64,000 nucleotides of DNA. It comes from JAJFFW01 sp038534195 (lineage in GTDB: Bacteria > Pseudomonadota > Alphaproteobacteria > Caulobacterales > Parvularculaceae). Positions 41,989-51,120 of the stretch are shown here, in pieces; within the stretch, counting starts at the first letter, position 1; every line of letters starts with the position of its first letter. The notes under the pieces were generated by a model. The model saw only the letters and a list, made by a program, of their open reading frames with translations, was not told the origin of the DNA and made no database searches. Location: assembly GCA_038534195.1 (NCBI GenBank), contig JBCAXE010000013.1, positions 1-64,000 of the forward strand, given 5' to 3'. Position numbers and translations under genes: made by a program.

Positions 41989-43974
41989 TCACTCCACCAG
42001 CGCCCTGATAGTAAGCACGCCGGTGTCGCCCGTCGCCAGCGTTGCGCCTTCTAACCTGACAACGCAATCGACTGTGGTCGCTGAGCACGAAATGGTGTTC
42101 GGCGGCGCGCCCGAATCCGTTGTTCGAATGAGGCCGCCCGAAAAAATGCTTGCCGAGGCGCCGGCGTACGTCAGATTATTTGGCAGCACGTCGGACAGAT
42201 TAATATTGGTCGCCGCAGGACCGCCGCCCGGGTGCGTGACGGCGATTTGATATTCCATACAAGCGCCCGGCAATGCGTATTGGTCAGCGCTGCCCGGGTT
42301 CGGCGCCGCAGCGCATGTGGGCGCGTCAATGCCGTCGGTCGCGACGACTGAAACGGTTTTCAGGGCGTTGAGGGTGACTGACGCAGCCGGGCACCAATTT
42401 AAATCATGAATAGACAATCCCTGCTGGCCGGGATTTGCCGGTGCAGAAGGCGCGCTGCCATATCTTATTCTGACGGTATCGACCGGTTGCGTAAACGTCA
42501 CCACGAGATTTCCGTCTCCGGACGTTGCGTTGGAAATTGCAACGCCAGTGGCGGTGAAACCGGAAACGGTGTTGGCCGCGCCGTTCGTCAGCACTGGGGC
42601 GACGACCACCCCATTCAATGTTCCGCTGATTTGGGCCTGCTCGACGAATCCGACGCCATTACCGCCAGTATTGATATCCAAATCGAATATCGTGAATTGG
42701 AGTTCGCTGACGCCGACGCCGGCGGCGCCAACGGAAAAGCTCAGCGTTATCGTCTCGCTCGAAGACTCGAAGTTTGCGACGGCCAGTAATGAATCCTCTG
42801 CTGGACTAAGACCACCTGTTAAGATCGGATCGGTCCGAGGCGTTGCGCCGCCACCATTAAAATTCGTTACAAACCGATTAGTGTCGCCTGTGACCTGAAA
42901 CGCCAGCGTTTCTCCTGCGGACGTGTAGGTTTGACTCAATGATCCCGCGGGCCAGGCGTTGGCGTCCCAATCATGTTGGTTTGATGATCCATTGCAGGAC
43001 AATGCAGGCGGAACGCCTGGACCGCCGCCGGGGATGAGCGATATCGCGCTTGTGTCGTCTTCACCAGGCGCTGACGCCGCGTTATTCGGCGATGAATCGG
43101 CGTCCGGCAGATCGGAGGCGGACACCTCGGCGAGATTCGTGTAAGAGCCCGATCCATTCACAAGGGCTGAAATCTGCAGGCTCGCAGAACCGCTCGAGGC
43201 GATAGCGCCGGGGATCGCCCAAACGCCGGTACTTGGCGTATAGGCTCCTCCAGAATTATCGGAGACATAAGTGAGCCCGGAAGGAAGCGCGTCGAGAACT
43301 TCGACCCCTGTGGCGGCGTCCGGTCCGGCGTTGTCGACCCTTACAGTGAAAACGACGGTATCCCCAATTATCGGGAATTGATCGTTTACGGTTTTTGTTA
43401 AAGACAAATCGGCGCTCGGCACGGCCGTGAAAAGCAATTCTGCGCGCAAAAACTGGCCGTCGTCAAAGTTTACTTCCGTATCGCAAATCTGAAGCGTCCA
43501 GTTCCCGGCGGCGTTCTCCGAATCAAACGCGCTGAGCGCATTGTCCGGGCGCACCGTATCTTCGTAGGGCGGCGTGCTGACATTGTTGGGGCCGTCGAAG
43601 GGCGCGTTGTTCACAAGCGTCGCCGCTTCATCGTCTAAAAGGATGTTATAATTGTCTATGTTCTGATTACCGGGACCTGTTCCGAGTCCGTCAAGGATAA
43701 GGACGGACGTCCCCGAAGGCGATGTAAGAAGCGCCTCAATATCCGTGCGCCATGTGTGGCTGGCGATAAAGCCTACATCCACATCGTCGATGATGAAGGT
43801 ATCCGGCACATTGATGGTTCGCGTAATCGGGCTGGCGCACCCGGTTCCCGCGTTTATCGTAGCTGGCGTCGTATTGAGATAGGGCCCGGTTTGCGCGGAC
43901 GCCAGCGTCGGCGAAAGCACACTCATAATTCCTGCGGCGACCGCGCGCCACTGATTTCGGCGCATTGACATCAT
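41989..43974 (-). CDS. Exported DUF11 protein with P-domain
   Basis: A secreted or surface protein of 661 residues with a signal peptide cut near residue 28. It contains a region resembling the P/Homo B domain of proprotein convertases (about 45-185, with HTWRTDIEALLTSPSGT and WTLQICD), a DUF11 beta-sandwich (about 188-310), a middle part of no recognised family (about 320-535) and a C-terminal DUF11-like module (about 540-661). That last module pairs closely with the 409-residue gene product and ends TIRALVE. The ATG overlaps by four bases the stop of the 1680-residue gene, so both are coupled. Cysteines at 164, 326 and in the last module may form disulfides. Function unknown. Confidence 0.88.
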   Translation of the reverse strand: MMSMRRNQWRAVAAGIMSVLSPTLASAQTGPYLNTTPATINAGTGCASPITRTINVPDTFIIDDVDVGFIASHTWRTDIEALLTSPSGTSVLILDGLGTGPGNQNIDNYNILLDDEAATLVNNAPFDGPNNVSTPPYEDTVRPDNALSAFDSENAAGNWTLQICDTEVNFDDGQFLRAELLFTAVPSADLSLTKTVNDQFPIIGDTVVFTVRVDNAGPDAATGVEVLDALPSGLTYVSDNSGGAYTPSTGVWAIPGAIASSGSASLQISALVNGSGSYTNLAEVSASDLPDADSSPNNAASAPGEDDTSAISLIPGGGPGVPPALSCNGSSNQHDWDANAWPAGSLSQTYTSAGETLAFQVTGDTNRFVTNFNGGGATPRTDPILTGGLSPAEDSLLAVANFESSSETITLSFSVGAAGVGVSELQFTIFDLDINTGGNGVGFVEQAQISGTLNGVVVAPVLTNGAANTVSGFTATGVAISNATSGDGNLVVTFTQPVDTVRIRYGSAPSAPANPGQQGLSIHDLNWCPAASVTLNALKTVSVVATDGIDAPTCAAAPNPGSADQYALPGACMEYQIAVTHPGGGPAATNINLSDVLPNNLTYAGASASIFSGGLIRTTDSGAPPNTISCSATTVDCVVRLEGATLATGDTGVLTIRALVE

Positions 43975-46900
43975 TGTCCGCTCCCAGAACGGATCGTATT
44001 CAACAATCCCTTAGCGGTGTTCTGGTCGAACTTCACGCGGAGCTTGATATAGGGCCCCTCATTGGTGAATTCGGCGGCGGCGAAGTCCTCGTCCGAGAAG
44101 CCTTCGAAGTTCCATCCGGCGCTGATCCAGACATTCTTCGCCGGCGATACGCCTACGGAGGGTCCGTAGGAATAATCGACCGCGCCGGAATTGTGTGAAT
44201 AGAGCGCAGAACCCTGAAAACCGATGTCGATATTTTCGGCGATGTCGAAACGCGCCTCAAGGCCGGCGAGTTGGGTTACACCGTTGTTCGAGACGCCGTC
44301 GGCCTCGAACGACGAATATTTAAAGCCATGGTTAACCGACACTTGCAGCCGCTCGTCGATTTGGGCGTTGATCGCCAGGTTATTGATCGCTTTCCAGCTC
44401 TTGAATTGTCCGTCAGTTTCATCGGCTTTGATGTCAAATCGGTTAAAAGCGATTAACCCAGCCTGCCCGCGCGGACGCCAGGCGACGCCAAGGCGCGCGT
44501 CTACAGACCGTCGATCCGCCGTTAGATCGTTGTTCTCTTGCTCCACACGCGCTGCGCCGGCGAATGACAGTTGTTCGTTGATTTCGCGCGCCGCACCGAG
44601 AACGCTTGTGTAACGTTGGCCCTCGTCCGATTTTCGCACCTCAAACCGGGCCGAACCAGTGGTTGCCTTGTCTCGGTAGCCGGCGCCCACATAGAGCGAT
44701 GTGAAATTCTGATCCACTTCAAGCGGTGAGAGCGGACCGTCAGGCACGATGTCGTCAAGCGGGTCCACCTCGCCGTCGGAATCGAGCTGCTGGCGGCGAG
44801 TCATACCAAATGAGCCTGACCATTTATCGCTGAAATTCACCTGCTGATCGACGCCGAGCGTTGCGCCGATATTACGGCCTGCATCCTGCGTGATGACGTC
44901 AGTGGAGGCGGTAATACTCGAACCGGTCCAGGGTTGGGCGGTAAGACCGACGATCGTGTTGGCGCTTGAAGCGTTTTCGCCATTCTGGATTTCGTGGCTC
45001 ACGTTCAAATTCAATCCGTCGATGATCCGCTGATCGATGCCGACGGTGGTTCGTGTCGGGAAGAAAGTGGACCCGCCGCCTGAAATCTCCTGATCGCGGC
45101 TAGCGGTGACGGTCAGACCAATTTTATTGAACGATTGGCGCAGGGCGAGCGTCGCCAGAAGCGCATCGCGTTCGTCGCTTCCGTCCGCTGGGTCTTCCGT
45201 TACATAGCGCAGCCCTACTGCGCCCGCCGTCGTCGGACCTTCCTGACGGAGCGCCACTTCGGCAAGGGTGCGGCTCGCGCCGGTTTCCAGATTTTCCTCG
45301 CGATAGGCGGTGGCGTCCACAAAGCGCGCGCCCTGTTGCGCGCTGTTTTTCACCTCAAACGTATCCAGGCGCACATTTGCTTCGAGGCCATACCGCCGGA
45401 CGCCAACAGTCGCGGTGTTTTGCTGGTTAAGGCCGAACGCCTCGTCAGTCTCGCTGAAATAGGCGTTCGCCGTGACCGTTTCGCCGCGATGTTCGATTTC
45501 GGCGAGGATCGCATCGCCTGTCTCGCGCTCGCCCTCCGTCTCGCGGCGGGAAATCCCGTATTCGAGGCGCACCTCAGTCTTGTCGGTCACATTGACGCGC
45601 AGATCGACGGCGGCGAGGTCGCTTTCGCCGTCTGGTTCGCTGGCGCGCCCTTCCTCATGGATTAGAGTCGCGCCAGCCTCCACCTTGCCGTCGAGGAAAC
45701 GCACTGCGCCGCGCCCGCCGGCGGTGAAGTCGCGTTCGGTCGAGGCGAAGCTTTCATATTCAGCGACGATTACATTAAATGCGTTCGCGCCTTCGGCGGC
45801 CGGAACCGGCAGCCGGAAGACAATCTCGCCGGTGAAGAAATCAATGTCATAGTCGCTGTAGCGCACGAATGTTCTGACGCCCAAAATTCGGTCCGGGCGG
45901 AAACGGTCGCGTGTTTCTACGATGATGGTTTCGGAATTACGCACGATCGGCGTCGTGGTCAGGCGGAACGGGCCTGACGTACCGTCCGCAGAAATCTCGT
46001 CGCGGATGAATTCCTGATTGCTCTGGGCGGCGAAGCCGTTGAACGAAAAGCGATCGCTTTCATAGTCCGCTTTCAAACCGGCGAAACGCCGAGAATAACG
46101 CCCAAGGGTCGTGTCGGCGAGGCCTGTGTCGTAATCGCCGAAGAGACCCGTAAACCCGTCTTTTTCGACTTTGGCGTAGACGGGGAAGCTGCTTTGCGCC
46201 TCAAATTGCTGAACCGACCGGTCTCCATAAAGGGGGAAGCGTGCGTCAGGATCGATCACGTCGAACAGCTCGTCGTCGGTGTCGCCGCGCCCTTTCGCCG
46301 TATCCGCTGCGATTGTCACGAGCCAATCGTTCTTGACCGTGCCTTTCGCGAAAACTGCTGCCCGTCCCTCACCCAGAAGCGCGCGGGCGCTTGGCGCGCC
46401 GCCGCCGATTGTCTCCTGATCGAGACTGCCGGTTCCCTCGGCGAGACCGACGACGATCCAGTCTCGCAATTCAGGCTGCAGGATCGCGGTGATCTCCTCA
46501 AAACGCTCATCATCGAGCTGGATGCGGATGCGCGCTTTGCCTGTACGCGTCGTCGGTTCGAGTTCAACCATGGCGACACCGTCGGCCCCTGTAGAGACGG
46601 AGGATTGCGCCGAAAGCGGCGCCGTCAGGGGTTGAAGGTCTTCAACTCGCCGCTGGCCGCGGGCGCGGTATGGCGGATCAATCTCTACCGAGACGATCCG
46701 GCCCGTATGCACTGGCCGTCCGTTGCGGTCGGTCAGTTTCACGGCGATCGCGGGCGGTGTGCGGCCGTCGGCGATAAGGCGGGATTTTTCGGGCGCATAG
46801 ACGGCGCGGTCCACTTCAGTCACGAAGAGAACGGTCTTGTTGATGCGCTCAACTTCCTCGCCTTGACTGTTGAAAAGGATCGCCTCGAAAACATTTTCCC

Positions 46901-49013
46901 CGTCACGCAAATCGACGCCGCGCCATTTGGTCAGCGCGAGCGTCCCCGCCACATTCACGTCGCGCCCGGCGAAATTCAGTCCCGGGACTTTTTCGCCGTT
47001 CAGGAAAAGGTGTACGGTGTGCCTGATGTCATGCTTCAGGCCGAGATTTGTTGAACGCGTTGTCAGGTTTGCGTCGTCGATCGGGTAGGCCCACGCTAAA
47101 CCCAACGCCTGGTCGTTGAGCCAGCGCTGATCGAACGCCCTCACGCTGATGTCTGCGGGCGCATCGCCGGTTATTTGAACCGCAGCCGGGGTCGGATTGG
47201 TATTGCGCAGATAAAAATTCGCACGCCATACCGCGCCGCCTTGCGCATCGACAAATTTTGAGATTGCGCTGCCCGCGTAGCGCGTATTTTCTTCGCACTG
47301 AACGACTTCGTACCCAAGAGGGATCGTCGTTTCATCAAGCTGAACCACATGGGTGCGCGCTTCCACATCTTCGAAATGGAAAAGGCCGTCCTGATCTGTG
47401 ACGACATAGGCGCCGGTCTCCATGTAGAGCCGGACGCCGGCCACGCCGACGCCGTCTCTTATCTCGCGCGGCCAGTCATCCTCGGGCGTACAGGCATTCT
47501 CTGCGACGCGCCCGACGATGGTGAGGCGGCTGCGGAGCAGGTCTTCCTGGATAAAGATGGCGGCTTCCGCGCGGTTCGAGATTGGCGCGCCGCCGCCATT
47601 GACGGCGATCGCCTGATTGACCGCTTCGCCGTTTTGCGCGCTTGGAATGATCTCCGTCACATAGCTCAACTGAACGGCGCTCGTACTTGAGACAACGCCA
47701 GCATTGAACGAGAGCGCAAGGCCGTTGGCCCCGATATCAGGATCAGCGACCGCGACGCCGTCCAGGCGTGCTGTGCCCTGCTGATAGCGGAAACCGCGCG
47801 GCAGCGTATCCTCAATGGTTACGGGCAAGGCGTTGGCGCCGGTGTTTTCGATATTGATCACGTAGCGGACGAAGTCGCCAATGGCGGCGACTTCGGTTGA
47901 TGTCTCTTTGGTGATGACAATATCCGAAGACGGATCAAGCGGCACATCGAAACTCACGTCACCGGTGCCGTCCAGAATGAATGCGCCGCCGAAGGAAGCA
48001 TCGACAATGATAAATGGGGCGTTCGGCAATGCGCCAAAGCTATCGCGCGGCGCCGTTGACGGAGCGGAATACCCAGCCGGCGGTTCGATAACGAGGCGAT
48101 ATTGCCCCGGGAACATGATCGGAAAGAGAAATTCCCCATCTTCCAACTCATAGACGAGGCCGCTGGCGTCTGTGACCGTGCCGCCGGTTGTGATGGTGGA
48201 GGGGTAAGCTGAAACGCCGTCGACCCCGAAGACATCCGCCGGTTGGCCGGTTGCGGCGTCGACGATGGTGACGATCGCGCCATTGATCAACTCGCCGGTG
48301 ACGCTGTCGAACAAGCGTCCGAATGGATCGACGCCAGCATTGTCAGTGGAGACATCGGTGGCCACGAACGGATCGGTATAAGTCGCGGTGAGCGGTGTGC
48401 TTTGAGCCACGGACAATTCCGGATCATTGACCAAAGCCGCTGCGCCCGTGCTCGGCAAGTAAGCGTAAAACTCGCCCGTATCTGGACCGCTTTCGAAAAG
48501 GCGCAGACGGATCGTATCGCCTGTATCGGAGGTGACGTCCGCTTCTAGCGTTTCAATCGTTGCTGGGTCGCCATTCTGACCGAGGTCGATGACGCGCACG
48601 AAAATTAATTCGCCGGTGAAGTAAAACTCGGTCGGAGCCAGTATGACCGGTCCCGACAGATCGATAATTCCACCCCCGACAGTGACGGGCGGGCCAATCG
48701 GCGTGAAGTCGCCCGGCGTTGCGCCGCCGCTTGGGCTGAATTCCGATCCATTAATCTGAACGGAAATACCGTCAGGCGCATTCGGCGATACGCGAAAAAA
48801 TTCGATGTTGGAAGGTGTGCGGCGGGCTTCAATTGTGAAAGACGCCGTGGGCGTTGTCAGCGTGAAGGCGCTCGGGCCGTTCCGGAATGAAACGGTCGCG
48901 ACATTATCAACCCGAGCGCCGAGGGTGGCGGCGTGCGCAAATGGCGTTATTGGGGAGAAAACTCCCGCAATAATGGCGATGAACGCCGCCATATGCCACT
49001 TCGGATTGATCAC
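43971..49013 (-). CDS. Large outer-membrane DUF11/SdrD-like protein with C-terminal beta-barrel
   Basis: A 1680-residue protein with a signal peptide (cut near AHAATLG). In order: an uncharacterised beta-rich part (about 30-225), a carboxypeptidase-regulatory/SdrD_B-like repeat (about 230-320, GQYRLVIEPPAGY), a DUF11 domain (about 360-490), a second such regulatory domain (about 497-575, VTDQDGLFHFEDVE), a bacterial Ig-like invasin-type domain (about 735-845, ADGRTPPAIAVKLTDRNGRPV), and from about 850 to the end a long series of alternating amphipathic strands expected to form an outer-membrane beta-barrel. The start is GTG at 49013; the ATG at 48992 would also leave a signal peptide. It is followed, coupled by ATGA, by the 661-residue gene and preceded by the 409-residue gene. 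Function unknown. Confidence 0.85.
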   Translation of the reverse strand: MINPKWHMAAFIAIIAGVFSPITPFAHAATLGARVDNVATVSFRNGPSAFTLTTPTASFTIEARRTPSNIEFFRVSPNAPDGISVQINGSEFSPSGGATPGDFTPIGPPVTVGGGIIDLSGPVILAPTEFYFTGELIFVRVIDLGQNGDPATIETLEADVTSDTGDTIRLRLFESGPDTGEFYAYLPSTGAAALVNDPELSVAQSTPLTATYTDPFVATDVSTDNAGVDPFGRLFDSVTGELINGAIVTIVDAATGQPADVFGVDGVSAYPSTITTGGTVTDASGLVYELEDGEFLFPIMFPGQYRLVIEPPAGYSAPSTAPRDSFGALPNAPFIIVDASFGGAFILDGTGDVSFDVPLDPSSDIVITKETSTEVAAIGDFVRYVINIENTGANALPVTIEDTLPRGFRYQQGTARLDGVAVADPDIGANGLALSFNAGVVSSTSAVQLSYVTEIIPSAQNGEAVNQAIAVNGGGAPISNRAEAAIFIQEDLLRSRLTIVGRVAENACTPEDDWPREIRDGVGVAGVRLYMETGAYVVTDQDGLFHFEDVEARTHVVQLDETTIPLGYEVVQCEENTRYAGSAISKFVDAQGGAVWRANFYLRNTNPTPAAVQITGDAPADISVRAFDQRWLNDQALGLAWAYPIDDANLTTRSTNLGLKHDIRHTVHLFLNGEKVPGLNFAGRDVNVAGTLALTKWRGVDLRDGENVFEAILFNSQGEEVERINKTVLFVTEVDRAVYAPEKSRLIADGRTPPAIAVKLTDRNGRPVHTGRIVSVEIDPPYRARGQRRVEDLQPLTAPLSAQSSVSTGADGVAMVELEPTTRTGKARIRIQLDDERFEEITAILQPELRDWIVVGLAEGTGSLDQETIGGGAPSARALLGEGRAAVFAKGTVKNDWLVTIAADTAKGRGDTDDELFDVIDPDARFPLYGDRSVQQFEAQSSFPVYAKVEKDGFTGLFGDYDTGLADTTLGRYSRRFAGLKADYESDRFSFNGFAAQSNQEFIRDEISADGTSGPFRLTTTPIVRNSETIIVETRDRFRPDRILGVRTFVRYSDYDIDFFTGEIVFRLPVPAAEGANAFNVIVAEYESFASTERDFTAGGRGAVRFLDGKVEAGATLIHEEGRASEPDGESDLAAVDLRVNVTDKTEVRLEYGISRRETEGERETGDAILAEIEHRGETVTANAYFSETDEAFGLNQQNTATVGVRRYGLEANVRLDTFEVKNSAQQGARFVDATAYREENLETGASRTLAEVALRQEGPTTAGAVGLRYVTEDPADGSDERDALLATLALRQSFNKIGLTVTASRDQEISGGGSTFFPTRTTVGIDQRIIDGLNLNVSHEIQNGENASSANTIVGLTAQPWTGSSITASTDVITQDAGRNIGATLGVDQQVNFSDKWSGSFGMTRRQQLDSDGEVDPLDDIVPDGPLSPLEVDQNFTSLYVGAGYRDKATTGSARFEVRKSDEGQRYTSVLGAAREINEQLSFAGAARVEQENNDLTADRRSVDARLGVAWRPRGQAGLIAFNRFDIKADETDGQFKSWKAINNLAINAQIDERLQVSVNHGFKYSSFEADGVSNNGVTQLAGLEARFDIAENIDIGFQGSALYSHNSGAVDYSYGPSVGVSPAKNVWISAGWNFEGFSDEDFAAAEFTNEGPYIKLRVKFDQNTAKGLLNTIRSGSGQ

Positions 49014-49069
49014 TATACTAACAAAGCCTTACGAAACTCGCTTAATTTTGATGTTCCAAATCGCAATGC

Positions 49070-49101
49070 GGCCGCCGAACCGGTTTCCCGGCGCGGCGGC
49101 C
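49070..49101. promoter_or_regulatory. Hairpin between two DUF11 operon genes
   Basis: An eight-base perfect GC stem GGCCGCCG / CGGCGGCC encloses a 16-base loop that itself holds a CCGG/CCGG pair. It stands 32 bases after the stop of the 409-residue gene and before the 1680-residue gene. No T-run follows, so it may attenuate transcription or protect the upstream mRNA rather than terminate fully. Confidence 0.5.
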
Positions 49102-49132
49102 ACATGCCAGAGGAACGTGTTTCAATCTGGCG

Positions 49133-50362
49133 CTATTCCACAAGCGCCCTGATTGTGAGTGTGCCGGTTGTCGATGTCGCTGGCGCCAGTGGCGCCGCCA
49201 ACGTCGCGCCCGTGAGCCGAACAACACAAACAGGCGTCGCCGCCGTGCATGTCACAGGGTTCGGCGTCGGCGCCGCATTGTCGGTGGTTGCAACTGTGCC
49301 GCCGGTGAAGACCGCGTCTACGGCGCTCACATAGGTGACAGCCGTCGGCAGTTCGTCGGCGAGGGCGAGCGCCGTCGCGTCTGATGACCCTGTGTTAGTT
49401 ACGCTGATCACATATTCAACGCATGCGCCCGGCACCGGGTAGAAAGTGGTGTCGGTGGGCGGCAGCGAAGGCGTGGTCGTTGTGTTGGCGCAATCAGTGG
49501 CGTTGCTGGCCGTTGCAAGGACTGCGACAGTCTTGTCAGCCACAAGCGCCGCGGACTGGACGCGGAAGCGGCCGGTGTCTGAATGGGCGCCGTCCGTCGC
49601 ATCGTCATTGGCGGCCGTCGCTGGGCCGTCAGCATCAGCAAGAACGTTGTCCGTCGCACCAATCTGGTTGGCGCCGTCGCCATCGGAGTCATCAAGCGTT
49701 TCAGAACCTGCAGACCCTGTGGCGCCGTCAACGATCCAGGTCGCCGGGTCAAGGGTGTTGGCGACCAGGATGAGATCGCTGATATTGCCGTCGACCGCGC
49801 TCGCCGGGATATCGCCAGAGGCCACGACCCAGACGATCGTCCGTGTTCCTGTCGGATCATCAGGCGCTATATCGTCGGTAATTGACGTGTTCTGCGCGAT
49901 GGGCGCGCCTGCGCCGTCCTGGCCGGCGCCTGTGCCCGGATTGAAGACGCCGTCACCATCATCGAGATAGTAGGTCAACGCAACTGACGTGGAGTCGAAG
50001 TTGTCACTTGTCGGTTGTTCGACAATAAACTCATAACGCTGATTATCGTTACCGTCATTGGTGACGGCGAAAACGAGTTCAGCGCCCGTCTGGCCGGGCG
50101 ACACATCGACCGGCGTGGCGATTGGGTTTTGCGCCGTGACTGTAACGTCGACAATCCGGTCGACGACAAAGTCAGTTGTTGAAGGTGGAGTTATTTGCGT
50201 CTGGTCGACGCCCCCAACCTGGTAGTCGAGCGTGAACGTGTTGGAAACGGTTGTACCCGCATCCGTTCCAGCGGCGAATGCGCTGGAGGCGACGGTGGAA
50301 GCGCAAAACGCGCCCACTGCCGCTGCCGCCGCTCGCAATGAGCGGGTTTTTTTCGCTATCAT
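49133..50362 (-). CDS. Exported DUF11 protein, first gene of the surface operon
   Basis: A 409-residue protein with a signal peptide (cut near AFAAGTDAG). Residues about 33-280 form an Asp/Thr/Gly-rich, beta-strand-type part with Ca-binding-like DDGDGVFNPGTG and DDSDGDGANQ stretches. Residues about 285-409 form a DUF11-type module with the PVPGACVEYVISVTNTG motif, a Cys pair near the end and the final TIRALVE, closely like the C-terminus of the 661-residue protein. AGAGGGA nine bases before the ATG is a strong ribosome binding site. It is the promoter-proximal gene of the operon and is divergent from a small DUF11 gene. Likely a secreted or surface subunit; role unknown. Confidence 0.88.
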   Translation of the reverse strand: MIAKKTRSLRAAAAAVGAFCASTVASSAFAAGTDAGTTVSNTFTLDYQVGGVDQTQITPPSTTDFVVDRIVDVTVTAQNPIATPVDVSPGQTGAELVFAVTNDGNDNQRYEFIVEQPTSDNFDSTSVALTYYLDDGDGVFNPGTGAGQDGAGAPIAQNTSITDDIAPDDPTGTRTIVWVVASGDIPASAVDGNISDLILVANTLDPATWIVDGATGSAGSETLDDSDGDGANQIGATDNVLADADGPATAANDDATDGAHSDTGRFRVQSAALVADKTVAVLATASNATDCANTTTTPSLPPTDTTFYPVPGACVEYVISVTNTGSSDATALALADELPTAVTYVSAVDAVFTGGTVATTDNAAPTPNPVTCTAATPVCVVRLTGATLAAPLAPATSTTGTLTIRALVE

Positions 50363-50618
50363 TAGTTAGTCCCTCTGTTAAGAACAGAGACTGAGTAAAC
50401 TTTTTAGGTAAAAACTCTGGAAAGCAGTGTAGTTAAATTCGAATAAAGTAAGTAAACAGAATATTAATTTTTATGCAGATGATCTGAAGCGAAATGGCAT
50501 GAATCCGGTTTCATTGAAACTCTCCCAGTATTGAAAGACGTAAGTAACTCCCCAGTTTAATGCAAATTTTACAAATTGTTTTTAGCGCTGGTAGATGAAA
50601 ATTTTTAAGGATGTCAGT
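50363..50618. promoter_or_regulatory. AT-rich divergent promoter region of the DUF11 genes
   Basis: This 256-bp gap between two divergent DUF11 genes is visibly AT-rich, in contrast to the surrounding DNA, with many A/T tracts (for example near 50400-50420 and 50560-50582). It must hold the promoters of both directions. A TTAA-N7-TAAA at 50433-50447 is one base from the CtrA-type TTAA-N7-TTAA pattern, too weak for a site call. No ORF with a ribosome binding site was found inside it. Confidence 0.6.
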
Positions 50619-51095
50619 ATGCGAAAAATTCCCGTAATCGCTATTGCAGCCGCCCTAATGTTGCCTTCCGCTGGCGCGCTTGCAGAAATCGTCGCTGAAC
50701 AGCGCGTCGAGCAGGAGCGTGTCAAACGCAACGCAGACGGCAGCGTCAGGCTGGAGCGGATCAAGGCCGAGAAAGTCGCGCCTGGCGATGAGGTTATCTA
50801 CTCGGTCAACTTTACCAATCAAGGCGCTGAGCCGGCCGCCGATCTTGTGATGGTCATGCCGGTACCAGTTGAAGTGACCTATGTTGAAGGGTCCGCCAGC
50901 GGCGCGCCGGCGACGGTTACATTTTCCGCCGACGGGGGCCGGACATACTTGACGCGTGGTAATCTCACCATCAGAGAAAACGGCGCCGAGCGCATCGCCA
51001 CCGGTGATGACATCACCCACATTAAATGGGCGTTGAACGACGCGCTGACGCCGAGCGCGAGCGGCGAGGTCGCTTATCGCGGCGTCGTAAAATAG
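50619..51095 (+). CDS. Small exported single-domain DUF11 protein
   Basis: A 158-residue protein with a clear signal peptide (cut near GALAEIV). The mature part is one DUF11-type sandwich: KVAPGDEVIYSVNFTNQGAEPA, then MVMPVPVEVTYVEGSA, and a final SGEVAYRGVVK strand. The ATG at 50619 has AAGGA eight bases before it; the ORF could begin at 50595, but that start lacks one. It is divergent from the three-gene DUF11 operon and shares its promoter region. A strong hairpin terminator follows. Function unknown; possibly a further subunit or chaperone-like part of the same surface system. Confidence 0.9.
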   Translation: MRKIPVIAIAAALMLPSAGALAEIVAEQRVEQERVKRNADGSVRLERIKAEKVAPGDEVIYSVNFTNQGAEPAADLVMVMPVPVEVTYVEGSASGAPATVTFSADGGRTYLTRGNLTIRENGAERIATGDDITHIKWALNDALTPSASGEVAYRGVVK

Positions 51096-51120
51096 TGCGC
51101 TGACGACCAGCCATACCAAT

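Noticed and set aside
46194..47054. 286-codon plus-strand open frame inside the 1680-residue gene
   Set aside because: The opposite frame encodes recognisable regulatory, Ig-like and barrel parts; this one does not resemble a protein family.
50433..50447. CtrA-type site TTAA-N7-TAAA before the DUF11 operon
   Set aside because: One mismatch in the second half-site in an AT-rich region is expected by chance; no second supporting site was seen.
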